Positions 16,652 to 26,485 of a stretch of 56,669 bases of DNA are shown piece by piece. The notes beneath the pieces are model-generated. The model saw only the letters and a list, made by a program, of their open reading frames with translations. It searched no databases and was not told the DNA's origin. Each line of letters starts with the position of its first letter. Positions within the stretch are counted from its first letter, which is position 1. Made by a program: the position numbers and the translations under genes. The stretch is taken from contig NZ_JAHLLW010000015.1 of assembly GCF_019426345.1 (NCBI RefSeq), positions 36,079-92,747 on the forward strand, in the 5' to 3' direction. Origin of the DNA: Marinomonas lutimaris (lineage in GTDB: Bacteria > Pseudomonadota > Gammaproteobacteria > Pseudomonadales > Marinomonadaceae).

Positions 16652-17503
16652 ATGGAAGAGTTATTCGCTCAATTTTGGCAAAATCATTCAAATACCATTA
16701 TTACGCTTGGATATAGAGTTGTATTGGCAATTGTTATATACACAGCCAGTTCATTTATAGCAAAGGCAGTACGTAAGGCCATTCTGAATACAAATTCTAA
16801 GCTTAATAAGCTGGATGCAACCTTGACTCCTATATTTTCAACCGTCGCCAGTTATGCTGTTTATGTTATCGGCGGTGTGTTCATTTTAGATATATTTGGT
16901 GTCAACACGGCCAGTCTTATTGCTTTGGTTGGTGCGGCAGGTTTGGCTGTTGGCTTAGCTCTGAAAGACACGCTAAGTAACATTGCTGCGGGGATTATGT
17001 TGCTGATATTACGGCCTTTTCGAGCCGGCGACTTTATTGAGTTTGGTTCAACACAAGGTACGGTAAAAGAAATCAATTTATTTACCTGCGTGTTTGAAAC
17101 GGTTGATGGCTTATATATTGCTTCACCTAATAGTGTTTTGTGGGGCGATAATATTAAGAACTTTACTCGTAATGGAAAGAGACGAATGGATATTATTGTC
17201 GGAATATCTTATTCGGATTCGATTGATGTCGGTTTGTCTGTATTGCGAAAAATCATTGAAAGCGAATCTCGATTGTTGTCTGATCCCGTTCCTCAGACAA
17301 TGGTGGTTTCTATGTTGGACAGTTCGGTAAATATTCAGCTTAGGGCGTGGGCAAAAAACGATGACTATTGGCCAACTTACTGGGATTTAAATAAGCGAGT
17401 GAAAGAGTCGATTGAAGCGGCTGGCTTGACGATTCCGTTCCCACAACGAACCTTGCATGTGGTTAGTGAGCAGGGTGCACAGGCTTTGAAAGAGAAGCTA
17501 TAA
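16652..17503 (+). CDS. Small mechanosensitive channel MscS
   Basis: This 283-residue protein has three N-terminal membrane helices. The pore helix TM3 has the Gly/Ala pattern VGAAGLAVGLALKDTLSNIAAGIMLLILRPFRAGD, followed by the beta domain (FIEFGSTQGTVKEINLFTC) and the C-terminal alpha/beta vestibule. MscS opens under membrane tension to release solutes on osmotic downshift. The length equals that of E. coli MscS. It lies 44 bases after the cation exchanger and may share its transcript and riboswitch control. Confidence 0.9.
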   Translation: MEELFAQFWQNHSNTIITLGYRVVLAIVIYTASSFIAKAVRKAILNTNSKLNKLDATLTPIFSTVASYAVYVIGGVFILDIFGVNTASLIALVGAAGLAVGLALKDTLSNIAAGIMLLILRPFRAGDFIEFGSTQGTVKEINLFTCVFETVDGLYIASPNSVLWGDNIKNFTRNGKRRMDIIVGISYSDSIDVGLSVLRKIIESESRLLSDPVPQTMVVSMLDSSVNIQLRAWAKNDDYWPTYWDLNKRVKESIEAAGLTIPFPQRTLHVVSEQGAQALKEKL

Positions 17504-17554
17504 AGGCTTTTGATCTAAGTAACTGAAAGCAAGATAAAGTCTAAATTTACTGGT

Positions 17555-17592
17555 TTAGCCGCCTCTGGAATAGCATTATTCAGGGCGGCTAA
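17555..17592. terminator. Hairpin between convergent genes
   Basis: TTAGCCGCC (17555-17563) pairs with GGCGGCTAA (17584-17592), and the stem continues inward through GAATA/TATTC with a small internal loop. It separates mscS and the diguanylate cyclase gene. The T-runs are weak, so efficiency is uncertain. Confidence 0.6.
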
Positions 17593-17641
17593 GCATTATT
17601 TTGGCTTTTGTTTTGTTTTCTATTTTATTCGTTGAGCGTGC

Positions 17642-20530
17642 TTATTGCCAAATTTCAACTCGGTTACGGCCTTGTTCTTTGGCTTTGTATAAAGCTTGGT
17701 CGGCAAGTCGAAGTAGATCAGAATAATTTTCAACTTGATGAGAAAACGCCACGCCCATACTGACTGTCATGGTTAAATCGGCCGCTATGTCACTATAGTC
17801 GTAGGTTTCAATACAGTGACGTATATTTTCGCAATAAGCCGCCACATCAGTATCATCCATGCCTTTGATCATCAGTGTAAACTCTTCACCACCCCAGCGA
17901 GCAGCATGTACTTTATTATCGACAAGCTGCTGAAGCTGATTGGCGAGCGCTTTTATTGCTTTATCTCCGATCAGGTGCGAGTAGTGGTCATTGATTTTTT
18001 TGAAGTGATCAATGTCCATAATAACCAAGGCGAGTGTGACCTTCTTATGTTTGGCCTGAATAAATTTATCGCTAAGCCATTTGTCAAAAGCACGTCGATT
18101 TGGTAGCCCTGTCAATTTATCCTCGTTAGCTTGGCGTTTAAAATCTTCTGATTGTTGGCGTAAAGCATAGGTTTGTTTTTCGACTAAGGCCTTTAGTTTT
18201 AATTCGCTCTTTTGCAATCGATGTATGCGCCATTTTATGCTGCCAGCTAAAAAGATTAATACTAAGAATGCTAAGCTTATTTGTACCTCTAATCGTTGCC
18301 AGAAGTGAGGTAAAATAGTGAACTCATAAACCTGATCTGCATTATTCCAATCACTATAAGGGTAGCGTGCGCTGACAAGGAATTGGTATTTACCTGGTGC
18401 TAAATTGGTGTACTCGGCAATAGTGTTCTTGCCTCTTGAGGCCCAGTTCTCTTCAAAACCGACTAGCCTTGTTCTATATTCAATACGGGATGACATAATA
18501 TATCCCAAGCCCGCATAGTTAAATGCTACCCGATTGGTACCGGGGGGTAATATGTTTTCTTGATTGGCTGACAGCTCGACGCCATCCGCTATTATGGATT
18601 CTATAGAAATCGGTAAACGCGTCGTATTTTTCTGCGAGATAGACGAACTGTCTATCATGGCAACGCCTTTCGCGGTGGCAAACCATAGTTTGCCATTATC
18701 CATGGCCACAGCAGCGGGGTTAGATCCACCATTAGCTTGAGCGCTTGCTAAACCATCGCTTTCAGAGAAGTGTTCAAATGCTATTTTGCTTTGACGGCCA
18801 TCAGCCACAGCATGAGCTGCATGGTAATCTATTCGCCAAATACCGCGATTACTGGTCAGCCAGAGGCCATTGGTACCGTCGTAAACGACTTGGAATAGCT
18901 TGTCAATCGGCAATCCTGAGCGCCGACCCACTAAGCCCAATTGATCATTTTGCTGGTTATAACGAATTAAACCGCGATCTGTGGCAATCCACACATAACC
19001 TGCTTCTATCCAGAAGCCAAAGGCATATTCAGCATCTTCAAGATCGTGAATTGGAACAATTTCAAAACCGCTCGCTGTTAATTTGGCAACGCCAATAGCT
19101 GTTCCTACCCAAAGCTGACCTCGATCATCTTCCGCTAAGGCCATAATATAATTATCAGGCAAGCCATTATTACGAGTGAAAATAGTTTGTTGTCCTGAAG
19201 TGTCCTGTTTAACAAGGCCGTTCGTGGTGCCAATCCATAAATTACCGCGACTGTCTTCCAAGATGGATCTCACTTCATCACTGGGTAATCCATTATTATG
19301 ATCAAATTGAGGCGATAGCTGTTGGTCTTTCCACAGCATGAGACCTTTGAGATAAGTACCCACCCAAATACCGCCATCGTGGCGCTTGGCAAAACTAAGA
19401 ACAGAAATAGGATTGTTATTATTCGTTTGGGCATTCTGGGCAATATTATTGCTTATCAGACTAAGCCCTTCACTTGAACCCACCAAAACGGACTTATTAT
19501 CAATGTTGATAACGCTGCGAACATAATCGCCGACGAGCCTGCGTTTTTTTGTCCAAGTGGTAAAAGGGGCTTTGCGAAGTCGCATCAAACCGCCATTGGT
19601 GCCAATCCAAACGCTGCCTTCAAAATCCTGTAATATCGACAACACCCGATTATTTGGCAAACCTGACTCTGTGTTTAGTCTTTCAATTTGATGGTTACTT
19701 ACTCTTATCACGCCATTTTTAATCGTGCCTAACCACAGGTTGTATTCATCGTCTTCCATTAAGGTGGTAATGGCTTCGCCAGCCAAACTTGGGTGCAATA
19801 ATGTGGCTCGTTGATCATCTATGACATAAGCACCTCTTTCTGTTGCTACCAACATTTTTCCATCGTGTGTTTCTAGCATGGAATAAATATGTAGTCCGGG
19901 AAGGTTGTATTGCGCTAATACCTCTAGTTTGTTTTGCCCATTAACCTGAAATAAACCTTTGTTTGTTGCTGCCCAAACTCGACCTTTACTGTCTTCAAGC
20001 AATCGATATGCACTAATATTCTGTAATGCCCAAGCTTCTTCTGTAACACCTTCTGCATTACTTGGCTTTGCTCGATGAAACACACCCAAGCCTTCAACAG
20101 CTATCCAAAGGTCACCAGAACTGTCTTTGATTAAGTGGTTAACCATACTGGGAGCGGCAAAGTGAGGTTGCCAATTATCGCCATGACGATAGGTGATTCC
20201 GCCTCGAACACCAGCAATCCATAAACCATTATTAGCGTCAGACACTAGCGTGCGAATACCTGAGTCAAGAATCCCTTTTTCGGTTGAGCGCTCATAAAAA
20301 CGGAAATCGCGACCATTGTAACGGGCAACACCTTCCCATGTGGCGAACCATAAATAGCCATCAGAAGTCTGCGCTATGGCATTAATACTGTTGTGTGGCA
20401 GGCCTTCGTGAGTAGACCAATTGTCTTTGAAATAATCTGAAAGAGGGATAGATGTGTTTGCATGAGCTAAATTAAAAGCGCATAGCAGCACAACCCCAAT
20501 TATCACTTGTGACGAATGGATAAGCGTCAT
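17642..20530 (-). CDS. Beta-propeller sensor diguanylate cyclase
   Basis: This 962-residue protein has a signal peptide (residues 1-24). It is followed by about 14 two-component-regulator propeller repeats (recurring WIGT, LWIATE, DGYLWFAT and SRGNLWIGT-like units, about 40-650), a Y_Y_Y domain (about 690-755), one membrane helix (about 763-785) and a cytosolic GGDEF domain. The active-site loop is GGEEF (880-884). The five-residue-spaced RxxD inhibitory site is absent, so product feedback at that site is not expected. It probably makes c-di-GMP in response to a periplasmic ligand, possibly a polysaccharide, since such propellers are common in carbohydrate sensing. Confidence 0.88.
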   Translation of the reverse strand: MTLIHSSQVIIGVVLLCAFNLAHANTSIPLSDYFKDNWSTHEGLPHNSINAIAQTSDGYLWFATWEGVARYNGRDFRFYERSTEKGILDSGIRTLVSDANNGLWIAGVRGGITYRHGDNWQPHFAAPSMVNHLIKDSSGDLWIAVEGLGVFHRAKPSNAEGVTEEAWALQNISAYRLLEDSKGRVWAATNKGLFQVNGQNKLEVLAQYNLPGLHIYSMLETHDGKMLVATERGAYVIDDQRATLLHPSLAGEAITTLMEDDEYNLWLGTIKNGVIRVSNHQIERLNTESGLPNNRVLSILQDFEGSVWIGTNGGLMRLRKAPFTTWTKKRRLVGDYVRSVINIDNKSVLVGSSEGLSLISNNIAQNAQTNNNNPISVLSFAKRHDGGIWVGTYLKGLMLWKDQQLSPQFDHNNGLPSDEVRSILEDSRGNLWIGTTNGLVKQDTSGQQTIFTRNNGLPDNYIMALAEDDRGQLWVGTAIGVAKLTASGFEIVPIHDLEDAEYAFGFWIEAGYVWIATDRGLIRYNQQNDQLGLVGRRSGLPIDKLFQVVYDGTNGLWLTSNRGIWRIDYHAAHAVADGRQSKIAFEHFSESDGLASAQANGGSNPAAVAMDNGKLWFATAKGVAMIDSSSISQKNTTRLPISIESIIADGVELSANQENILPPGTNRVAFNYAGLGYIMSSRIEYRTRLVGFEENWASRGKNTIAEYTNLAPGKYQFLVSARYPYSDWNNADQVYEFTILPHFWQRLEVQISLAFLVLIFLAGSIKWRIHRLQKSELKLKALVEKQTYALRQQSEDFKRQANEDKLTGLPNRRAFDKWLSDKFIQAKHKKVTLALVIMDIDHFKKINDHYSHLIGDKAIKALANQLQQLVDNKVHAARWGGEEFTLMIKGMDDTDVAAYCENIRHCIETYDYSDIAADLTMTVSMGVAFSHQVENYSDLLRLADQALYKAKEQGRNRVEIWQ

Positions 20531-21001
20531 ATTTCCCTCATACTTATACAGATTAGTAACATCGAGTTTGGCTGTGCTTTTCGATAAAGACGGTTCTTAA
20601 ATCGTGATATATATTTCTTAGATCTAGGTTTTCTATATTTTTTATTGCTTCTTAATATGAAACGAATACTAAAAGTGGATAGTAAAAACATTATTAAATT
20701 AGCCGGATACTACCACAAAGAATTTTAATGAAATGTTTCCAAATGTTACTGAAATGCCGACTTCAGCCTAGAAAATTGTGAAATTTAGGTCTAATTCACA
20801 AATGATGACAGAGTTTCGAGAGTGATTTTTACCATCTATAAATTCTGCTTATAGTTTATGCCTGAATTTAGATAGCAAAAAGGGGGCGTTAAAATATTGT
20901 TGTAACGTGACGGTAGGAAAAGTAGAACGAGATATTTGTGAATAAGAAAGTAAAAGACAGGTTTTAATAGCTAACCTGTCTTTACTGTCAGGATTAAAAT
21001 A
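20531..21001. other. Intergenic region, regulatory
   Basis: About 470 AT-rich bases hold the presumed promoter of the diguanylate cyclase gene (minus strand) and the terminator of the M48 gene at 20953-20983. No ORF or known RNA is recognised. Confidence 0.5.
20953..20983 (-). terminator. Rho-independent terminator of M48 gene
   Basis: AAAGACAGGTT (20953-20963) and AACCTGTCTTT (20973-20983) form an 11-bp stem with a 9-base loop, 19 bases beyond the M48 stop on the minus strand, followed by T-rich sequence in that direction. Confidence 0.8.
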
Positions 21002-21808
21002 TCAGTAGCACTTAGCGCCTTTATTTTGCGCGATTAAAGCTTCATAAACTGGAAGGTTTTTTGGCAAATTTGCTTGTAAGTTTTTAATACGATTAGAATT
21101 TGATGGGTGAGTCGACAACAACTCAGGTGTTTTGCTTTCACCACCAGCACTCATATTGCGCCATAGTTGAACACTTTCTCGTGGGTCAAAGCCCGCTTTT
21201 GCCATGTATTCTAAGCCCAATAAATCAGCCTCAGACTCATGGGAACGACTGAAAGGCAAAATAATACCGACTTGAGCACCAAGCCCCAATGCTTGGAAAA
21301 TCGCGATTTTCTCCGGCGATTCCTCACCACTCAACTGATAACCTAATGACAAAGCCTGGCTCGTCGCTAACTGAGTCGAAACTCGTTCGTTACCGTGTCG
21401 TGCAATCACGTGCGCCAACTCGTGACCAACCACTGCGGCTAATTGGGATTGATTATCTGCCACAGTCAATAAGCCAGTGTAAACGCCCACCTTATAACCT
21501 GGTAGAGCAAAGGCATTAACCTGTTCATCATTAAACAACACCACTTCCCATTCTTGGTTATGGTATTTATCTGGCAATACCGCAATCAGAGTATCCGCCA
21601 CACACTGTACTTGTTTGCGTAACTTTGCATCCGAAGATGCAGGTGTTTCTTTCTTCATCTCAGTAAAAGACTGAACGCCCATCTCATTCATCTGACTATC
21701 CGGCAACACAGCAAACTGCTTACGACCTGTCGGCGAAGAGCTACAACCCACCATCACAACCAACGCCGCAGCTAGCGCTGCCTTAAAAGAAACTTTCATA
21801 AACCCCAT
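21002..21808 (-). CDS. M48-family lipoprotein metalloprotease
   Basis: Starting from the ATG at 21808 (AAGGCGG 7 bases upstream) gives 268 residues. The open frame extends further to 21853 but without a ribosome site. The signal ends in VMVGC, a lipobox with Cys 22. HELAHVIARHG carries the zinc HEXXH, and SHESEADLLGLEYM provides the third ligand Glu. Members of this M48 group (LoiP/YcaL-like) sit in the outer membrane facing the periplasm and degrade misfolded envelope proteins. The C-terminus ends with a lone Cys near residue 267. Confidence 0.88.
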   Translation of the reverse strand: MGFMKVSFKAALAAALVVMVGCSSSPTGRKQFAVLPDSQMNEMGVQSFTEMKKETPASSDAKLRKQVQCVADTLIAVLPDKYHNQEWEVVLFNDEQVNAFALPGYKVGVYTGLLTVADNQSQLAAVVGHELAHVIARHGNERVSTQLATSQALSLGYQLSGEESPEKIAIFQALGLGAQVGIILPFSRSHESEADLLGLEYMAKAGFDPRESVQLWRNMSAGGESKTPELLSTHPSNSNRIKNLQANLPKNLPVYEALIAQNKGAKCY

Positions 21809-22164
21809 CGTAAAACCGCCTTGAAAACTGCATGGACTATTGGATATAGCCACTATTATAGAGAAGGGTTTTCGTTAGAAGCAAATGGAGATCAGCGAGT
21901 TTGTTAGAGGTTTTGTCAGAGCTATGACAAATATTAGTCAACATCATGTAGGATCAAACATTGTTGCTCTGAAGCCTTTATAAATCGTTCTACTATTTTA
22001 TTCACACCTTGTCCTAAAAAAATGTAAACGATTCTTTACAATTCCAATATCTATCTTGAGTTAGGATATTAAATGCTCTAGGTGCAGAGCATATCTTTTA
22101 ATGCAAGGAAAGCGACTAAAGTATTGAGATGCATATGATGCATTTCGCTCCCTTAATATAAGCT
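21809..22164. other. Divergent promoter region
   Basis: About 350 AT-rich bases lie between the M48 gene (minus) and a diguanylate cyclase gene (plus). I see no ORF or structured RNA. Confidence 0.45.
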
Positions 22165-24384
22165 TTGGTTGAGAATATCTTGAAGCAATTGCAGACTGCA
22201 TATTTTTATTTTATTTCGTTGTTTTTTGCTACCGCATTCTTATGTTTGTCGGCAAACGTATTTGCGCAGGATGTGAATTTAGATGACGGTTGGGAATATG
22301 CGTGGGGAGACTCTACGTTTAACCCTGACGGTGTTCCCTTATGGACTCAACAAGATAATTTAGCAGATTGGCAACCCATTGCTTTTCCAGCCAATCCCCC
22401 CGCTCGTGGTGAACACCATAATGTTTGGTTTCGTATAAGGCTTCCGCAACATGTTTACAGAGATCCTGTATTTTTTGCGTCCAGTATCGATTTATTGGCT
22501 GAAGTATATTTGGATGGTGAGCTTATTTATAAGCATGGTCAGTTAGATCAAAATGGCATGGGGCCATTTGCTGGTTGGCCTTGGCACATGATTACTCTGC
22601 CTGAGGATTTTGCGGGAAAAGCACTCTATTTTCGGGTGTATTCAGATTATATCAGTATTGGTTTTTGGGGAGAGCGAAAACTCACTGAGCGAGTTGATGC
22701 TCTCACACAAATTATTGAAGAATCTCTGCAAGGTTTTATTGTCGCTGGCGTGACAATTTTTATTGCTTTGATGGCGGCCATTTTTGCCATGTTAAAAGGT
22801 CAGCGTCGCCAATTTCTGAATGTATGTCTCTTTTCCCTTGCGGCAGCGGGTTTAGTATTGGGAGACATCCCTGCCATGAAGCTTATCTGGGATCAACCCT
22901 TACTGTGGAACTATATTGGTGCGTATGCGTATTTTTTATTGCCGATTCCGATGTTTATGTTGTTGGCTGAGTGGTTATCAGATGCCGGTTTAGAGGTTCG
23001 TCATTTTCAGTGGTTATGGCGCGCTCATGTTGTATTTTTGTTGTTAGCGGCAATTGGAAGTGTGTTTGGGCTCCTTCATCTTACCCAGCTTTATCCTGCA
23101 TTTGATGGCATGTTTATCGTGACGTCACTCTTGTTAGTCGTCTCTGTGCTATTGGTGTTTAACCGTGTTCGTCTCGAGCAAAAATTACTCATCCTAGCTT
23201 ACTTTGGTTTTTGCGCTGTCATGATGCTTGATATGGCGGTTGCACATAATTGGATCTCGTGGAGTTCTGTTCCTGTTTCTAGTGGTGCGCTGCTATTTTC
23301 TATCGCGATTATTGGCTTATCTTTTAACCACTATCTGTCGACTCAGCGCCGATTGGCGAAGCTGAATATTTCATTAGAGTCTAAAGTCATTGAGCGTACC
23401 GAGCAGCTTAGTATCATGGTAAAGCAAGAGGCACTTCGCGCTAATGGGCTGTTATTTCAACAGGAAAAGAATGAAATTGTCAGTGATGTCATCGTTGAGC
23501 TGGAAAGCTGTCATACACTAGAAATGGGAATTGAAAAGATAGCCAATAACATTGAAGCGCTTTGCATGCCTTTTTCTGGTGTATTTAGCATAGCGAGTAC
23601 CGATGGGTGGCAAAAGGTCCATAGCTGGGGGCAGGGAATTAACGCTCCTCTCCCTGATAATACCGCGCTGATTAAGCTTAAGTTTAATAACGAGCAGGGC
23701 GTTTTTCCATTTAGATTCGTTAATCAGCAAGGTTCTGTTCGTTATGTTGCGATGCTGCAAGTTCAGGCAACAGAAGTGCTCAATGGTTATCCCATTGCGC
23801 ACTTTATGAAACTGCTAAAGCGAGCCATAGAAAAAATAAACATTACCTTAGCGAATATAGCCTTACGCGAGGAACTACAACGTTTTTCCTATGAAGACGA
23901 GCTCACAGGGTTAAAAAACCGACGCTTTTTCTCTGAAGTCATGGAATGTGAAATTGCAGCGGCAGAACGAAATCAAGAAGCGTTATCCCTACTGATTTGT
24001 GATATCGATTACTTTAAAACCTTCAACGACACCTATGGTCACCCTGCGGGTGATGAAGCACTAAAAACCCTTGCCAGCCTACTGAGTCACTTTTTCCATG
24101 AAGGCGATATTGTTTGTCGTTTAGGAGGTGAAGAGTTTGTCGTTGTTATGCCAAGAGTCAGAAGTGAAGACTGCCTACGTAAAGCCGAGCAACTGAGGGC
24201 CGCTGTTGAAAAAACGCAAATAGAGTATGAAGGGAATTTGCTCGAAAATATCACCATATCCATTGGTATCTCAAGCTGGCCAGAACAAACTACAGATCCG
24301 CGACAATTATTCCAACAAACAGACTCTGCCTTGTACCAAGCCAAAGAGAGCGGCCGCAACTGTATTCGGATAACGGAAAAGTAG
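22165..24384 (+). CDS. 7TM-sensor diguanylate cyclase
   Basis: This 739-residue protein has a signal peptide ending ANVFA, an extracytoplasmic jelly-roll-like domain (about 30-185, including FRIRLPQHVYRDP and ALYFRVYSDYISIGFWGE), seven membrane helices (about 195-390), a short coiled coil (SLESKVIERTEQLS), a linker domain (about 440-570) and a C-terminal GGDEF domain with active GGEEF at 654-658. The RxxD site reads HEGD, so feedback inhibition is probably lost. There is no ATG: the choices are TTG 22165 or TTG 22180, and a TAA at 22159 rules out anything longer. The layout matches 7TMR-DISM receptors that sense small ligands. A terminator follows. Confidence 0.85.
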   Translation: MVENILKQLQTAYFYFISLFFATAFLCLSANVFAQDVNLDDGWEYAWGDSTFNPDGVPLWTQQDNLADWQPIAFPANPPARGEHHNVWFRIRLPQHVYRDPVFFASSIDLLAEVYLDGELIYKHGQLDQNGMGPFAGWPWHMITLPEDFAGKALYFRVYSDYISIGFWGERKLTERVDALTQIIEESLQGFIVAGVTIFIALMAAIFAMLKGQRRQFLNVCLFSLAAAGLVLGDIPAMKLIWDQPLLWNYIGAYAYFLLPIPMFMLLAEWLSDAGLEVRHFQWLWRAHVVFLLLAAIGSVFGLLHLTQLYPAFDGMFIVTSLLLVVSVLLVFNRVRLEQKLLILAYFGFCAVMMLDMAVAHNWISWSSVPVSSGALLFSIAIIGLSFNHYLSTQRRLAKLNISLESKVIERTEQLSIMVKQEALRANGLLFQQEKNEIVSDVIVELESCHTLEMGIEKIANNIEALCMPFSGVFSIASTDGWQKVHSWGQGINAPLPDNTALIKLKFNNEQGVFPFRFVNQQGSVRYVAMLQVQATEVLNGYPIAHFMKLLKRAIEKINITLANIALREELQRFSYEDELTGLKNRRFFSEVMECEIAAAERNQEALSLLICDIDYFKTFNDTYGHPAGDEALKTLASLLSHFFHEGDIVCRLGGEEFVVVMPRVRSEDCLRKAEQLRAAVEKTQIEYEGNLLENITISIGISSWPEQTTDPRQLFQQTDSALYQAKESGRNCIRITEK

Positions 24385-24416
24385 TTCAATAACATCATGA
24401 CCTGCGAAACCAGATA

Positions 24417-24443
24417 GGCTGCCAAGCAATTGGCGGCCTTTTT
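24417..24443 (+). terminator. Rho-independent terminator
   Basis: GGCTGCCAA (24417-24425), loop GCAA, TTGGCGGCC (24430-24438), then TTTTT. It ends the 7TM diguanylate cyclase transcript. Confidence 0.9.
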
Positions 24444-24646
24444 CGTTATTGATTTAAAAGACTTAAGTTGTATCATTTGACAAAAGTTACGCGTGCAAGA
24501 ATGGAAGTGGCAACTTAACATTGGTGAGTTGAAGCGAAAGGGCTAGCGGGTAAACGACTATCTTGTGTCATATTATGGAGTCGCGCTAAAATGCATTCTA
24601 GTAATGTTGTATCCAGTTTACAGTGCAGATATAAAAGGAGCTTATT

Positions 24647-25336
24647 TTGCAGCCATTAGCTATTTATCCACAACCTGATCGGCCTTCCAATCCCACACCT
24701 CTAGAAATGGCTATTTATAACTATGAGTTAAAAGCCAAAGCTTTTTATGATAGAAAAGCAAAACTGCGAGGTTCAAAAGACTCAGAAATAATTGATAGAT
24801 TAAATCAAGACTATAATCACCTCGAAAAAGAGCGCAAGAGGTTAGAGTCGATTACCGTGATACAAGAATCTTTAGACGCGTATAGAGCTGCTAACGAATT
24901 ATCAGATGAAGAAACTTTACTCAAAGAAAATCACCATCCAACCAATAAACTTGCTAGGTTTTTGACTGCGGTAGGGGAACCTAAGCCGACAGTTAAGCAT
25001 GAGGCTCATCATATAATTCCTGGAAAAGGTCGTTTTGTAGCAATGCCTTTGCTTAGAGCCCGCTTGCAATTACATACACATGGAATAGGTATCAATGATC
25101 CTATGAATGGAGTGTGGTTATATGGTACCGAAAAAGGTAAGGATTTTGATTGGGCAACGGCGGATACCGTTTCTCATCGACGTCTTCATAGGCATAACTA
25201 TGAGTTGTGGATTTCGGATACGTTAAGAGCCCAAGTAAATAAAACCCAATTTGTGAATTTGTTGAGACAAGTTAAATTAAAGATTAAAATGGGAACAATG
25301 CCACAAAATGTAATGATGCCAAAAAATAAGGCTTAG
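24647..25336 (+). CDS. AHH-domain nuclease toxin
   Basis: The start is a TTG with AAAGGAG upstream, giving 229 residues. The N-terminal half is a charged helical region (about 20-90) with coiled-coil character and no known trafficking domain. The C-terminal half carries the AHH motif of HNH/Endo VII-type polymorphic toxins: KHEAHHIIPGKG at 117-128, then LHTHGIGINDPMNGVWL and HRRLHRHNYELW. Such domains cut nucleic acids in rival cells. There is no signal peptide and no PAAR or VgrG gene in the window, so the delivery route is unknown. The downstream gene is a matching immunity candidate 11 bases away. Confidence 0.8.
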   Translation: MQPLAIYPQPDRPSNPTPLEMAIYNYELKAKAFYDRKAKLRGSKDSEIIDRLNQDYNHLEKERKRLESITVIQESLDAYRAANELSDEETLLKENHHPTNKLARFLTAVGEPKPTVKHEAHHIIPGKGRFVAMPLLRARLQLHTHGIGINDPMNGVWLYGTEKGKDFDWATADTVSHRRLHRHNYELWISDTLRAQVNKTQFVNLLRQVKLKIKMGTMPQNVMMPKNKA

Positions 25337-25347
25337 GATGGTGAGTT

Positions 25348-25941
25348 TTGATTTATGTTCCAAGGAATTATGAAAACACATGTGATGTAATTGATTTTGA
25401 TTATTTTGAGGTTGTGGAAAAAATTAAGACGAAAATGAGCGATAATGTCAATCCATTACACTATTTGATGGATATGCATCATGAAAATAATACTTTAACT
25501 GAATTTTGGCCTGAGACGATATGTTTTAAATATTTACGAGACGCTAAGGAAGCTAACGTTGATATTAATATTCTGGCTGGTCTGATTTTTTTAAGTGAAA
25601 AAGCACATGATACGTTATTTAAGTTGCTTTCTTCGTATGGCGAGTTTTTGAAAATTAATGTTGAAGGAGACTTGAAATACCTTTTCAACCCTCTTGTTTT
25701 TGGTAAAGAAGATCTGGTTTTAAGTGAAAGAGACTATTTTGATGGGCTTCCCGTTGGCTATAAGAGTATAGTTTTTAAAAGTGACGATGTAGATAAAAAA
25801 GTTATTTTTAAGAGTAAGCTAGGTGGTGCAGAGTTTTATTGTAATGATGACTTTGTTGATGCCTACAATACCTATTGTTTGACTGGTATCAATTTTACAC
25901 CTCTCGTTGATTTTACCTATAAAGATTTCATTGGTGCTTGA
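25348..25941 (+). CDS. Imm11/DUF1629-like immunity protein
   Basis: This 197-residue protein starts at TTG (25348) behind AGGATGG. The C-terminal pattern YKSIVFKSDDVDKKVIFKS, GAEFYCNDDFVDAY and LTGINFTPL resembles the Imm11/DUF1629 immunity family, whose members neutralise neighbouring polymorphic toxins. The gene follows the AHH toxin by 11 bases and shares its AT-rich composition, so the pairing is well supported by context. No export signal is seen, as expected for a cytosolic antidote to a nuclease. Confidence 0.72.
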   Translation: MIYVPRNYENTCDVIDFDYFEVVEKIKTKMSDNVNPLHYLMDMHHENNTLTEFWPETICFKYLRDAKEANVDINILAGLIFLSEKAHDTLFKLLSSYGEFLKINVEGDLKYLFNPLVFGKEDLVLSERDYFDGLPVGYKSIVFKSDDVDKKVIFKSKLGGAEFYCNDDFVDAYNTYCLTGINFTPLVDFTYKDFIGA

Positions 25942-26485
25942 GTGATATAAATGAAATATAAATAAGTTCAATCATGAAGCAAACGAGTAGTGCTTTTAAG
26001 CTATGCATGAAAATGCAAACTTTTACTGAAAAATTGATTTAGATTTATTTTTAACTAGTTGCTAAGGAAAAGCTCGTTCGACGCAATCCTTAGTGCGGGA
26101 CCCTATGGAGTTTCAGAGTCAGTTAAAAATCCCCTTCCTAAAAGCATCAAAATCAATCCATGCCTTACGGTTTAAATCGTCTTGCTAAAGGTTGCGTAAA
26201 CACAGCAAATGAGACGTTTGGGCGATAGCCCGATAAAAGATTTTTTGCTTTTCTTTTAAGGTGGCGTTTTGCATCGTTTGGCAAAAGTTACACGCCCAGC
26301 CTTTGCTGAATTAAATAGTGGAGTAAAGGTCAGGAATATAAAGCATTCGAATGGAGCCAAAAAAAGATGAAATCCACAAATCCTCTGGCACTTCTATCAA
26401 AAAACACTGTCTACTCACCACAGTGCGCATTTTTCCTTTATGATAGTCGCCATTAGCATTTGAATTAAACTTGGAACCAGAAATT
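25942..26485. other. Intergenic region
   Basis: About 540 bases without a supported gene. The stretch near 26272-26300 (TTTGGCAAAAGTTACACGC) resembles 24474-24493 (TTTGACAAAAGTTACGCGT), so a similar short segment lies on both sides of the toxin-immunity pair. A short minus-strand ORF here has no coding features. Confidence 0.5.
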
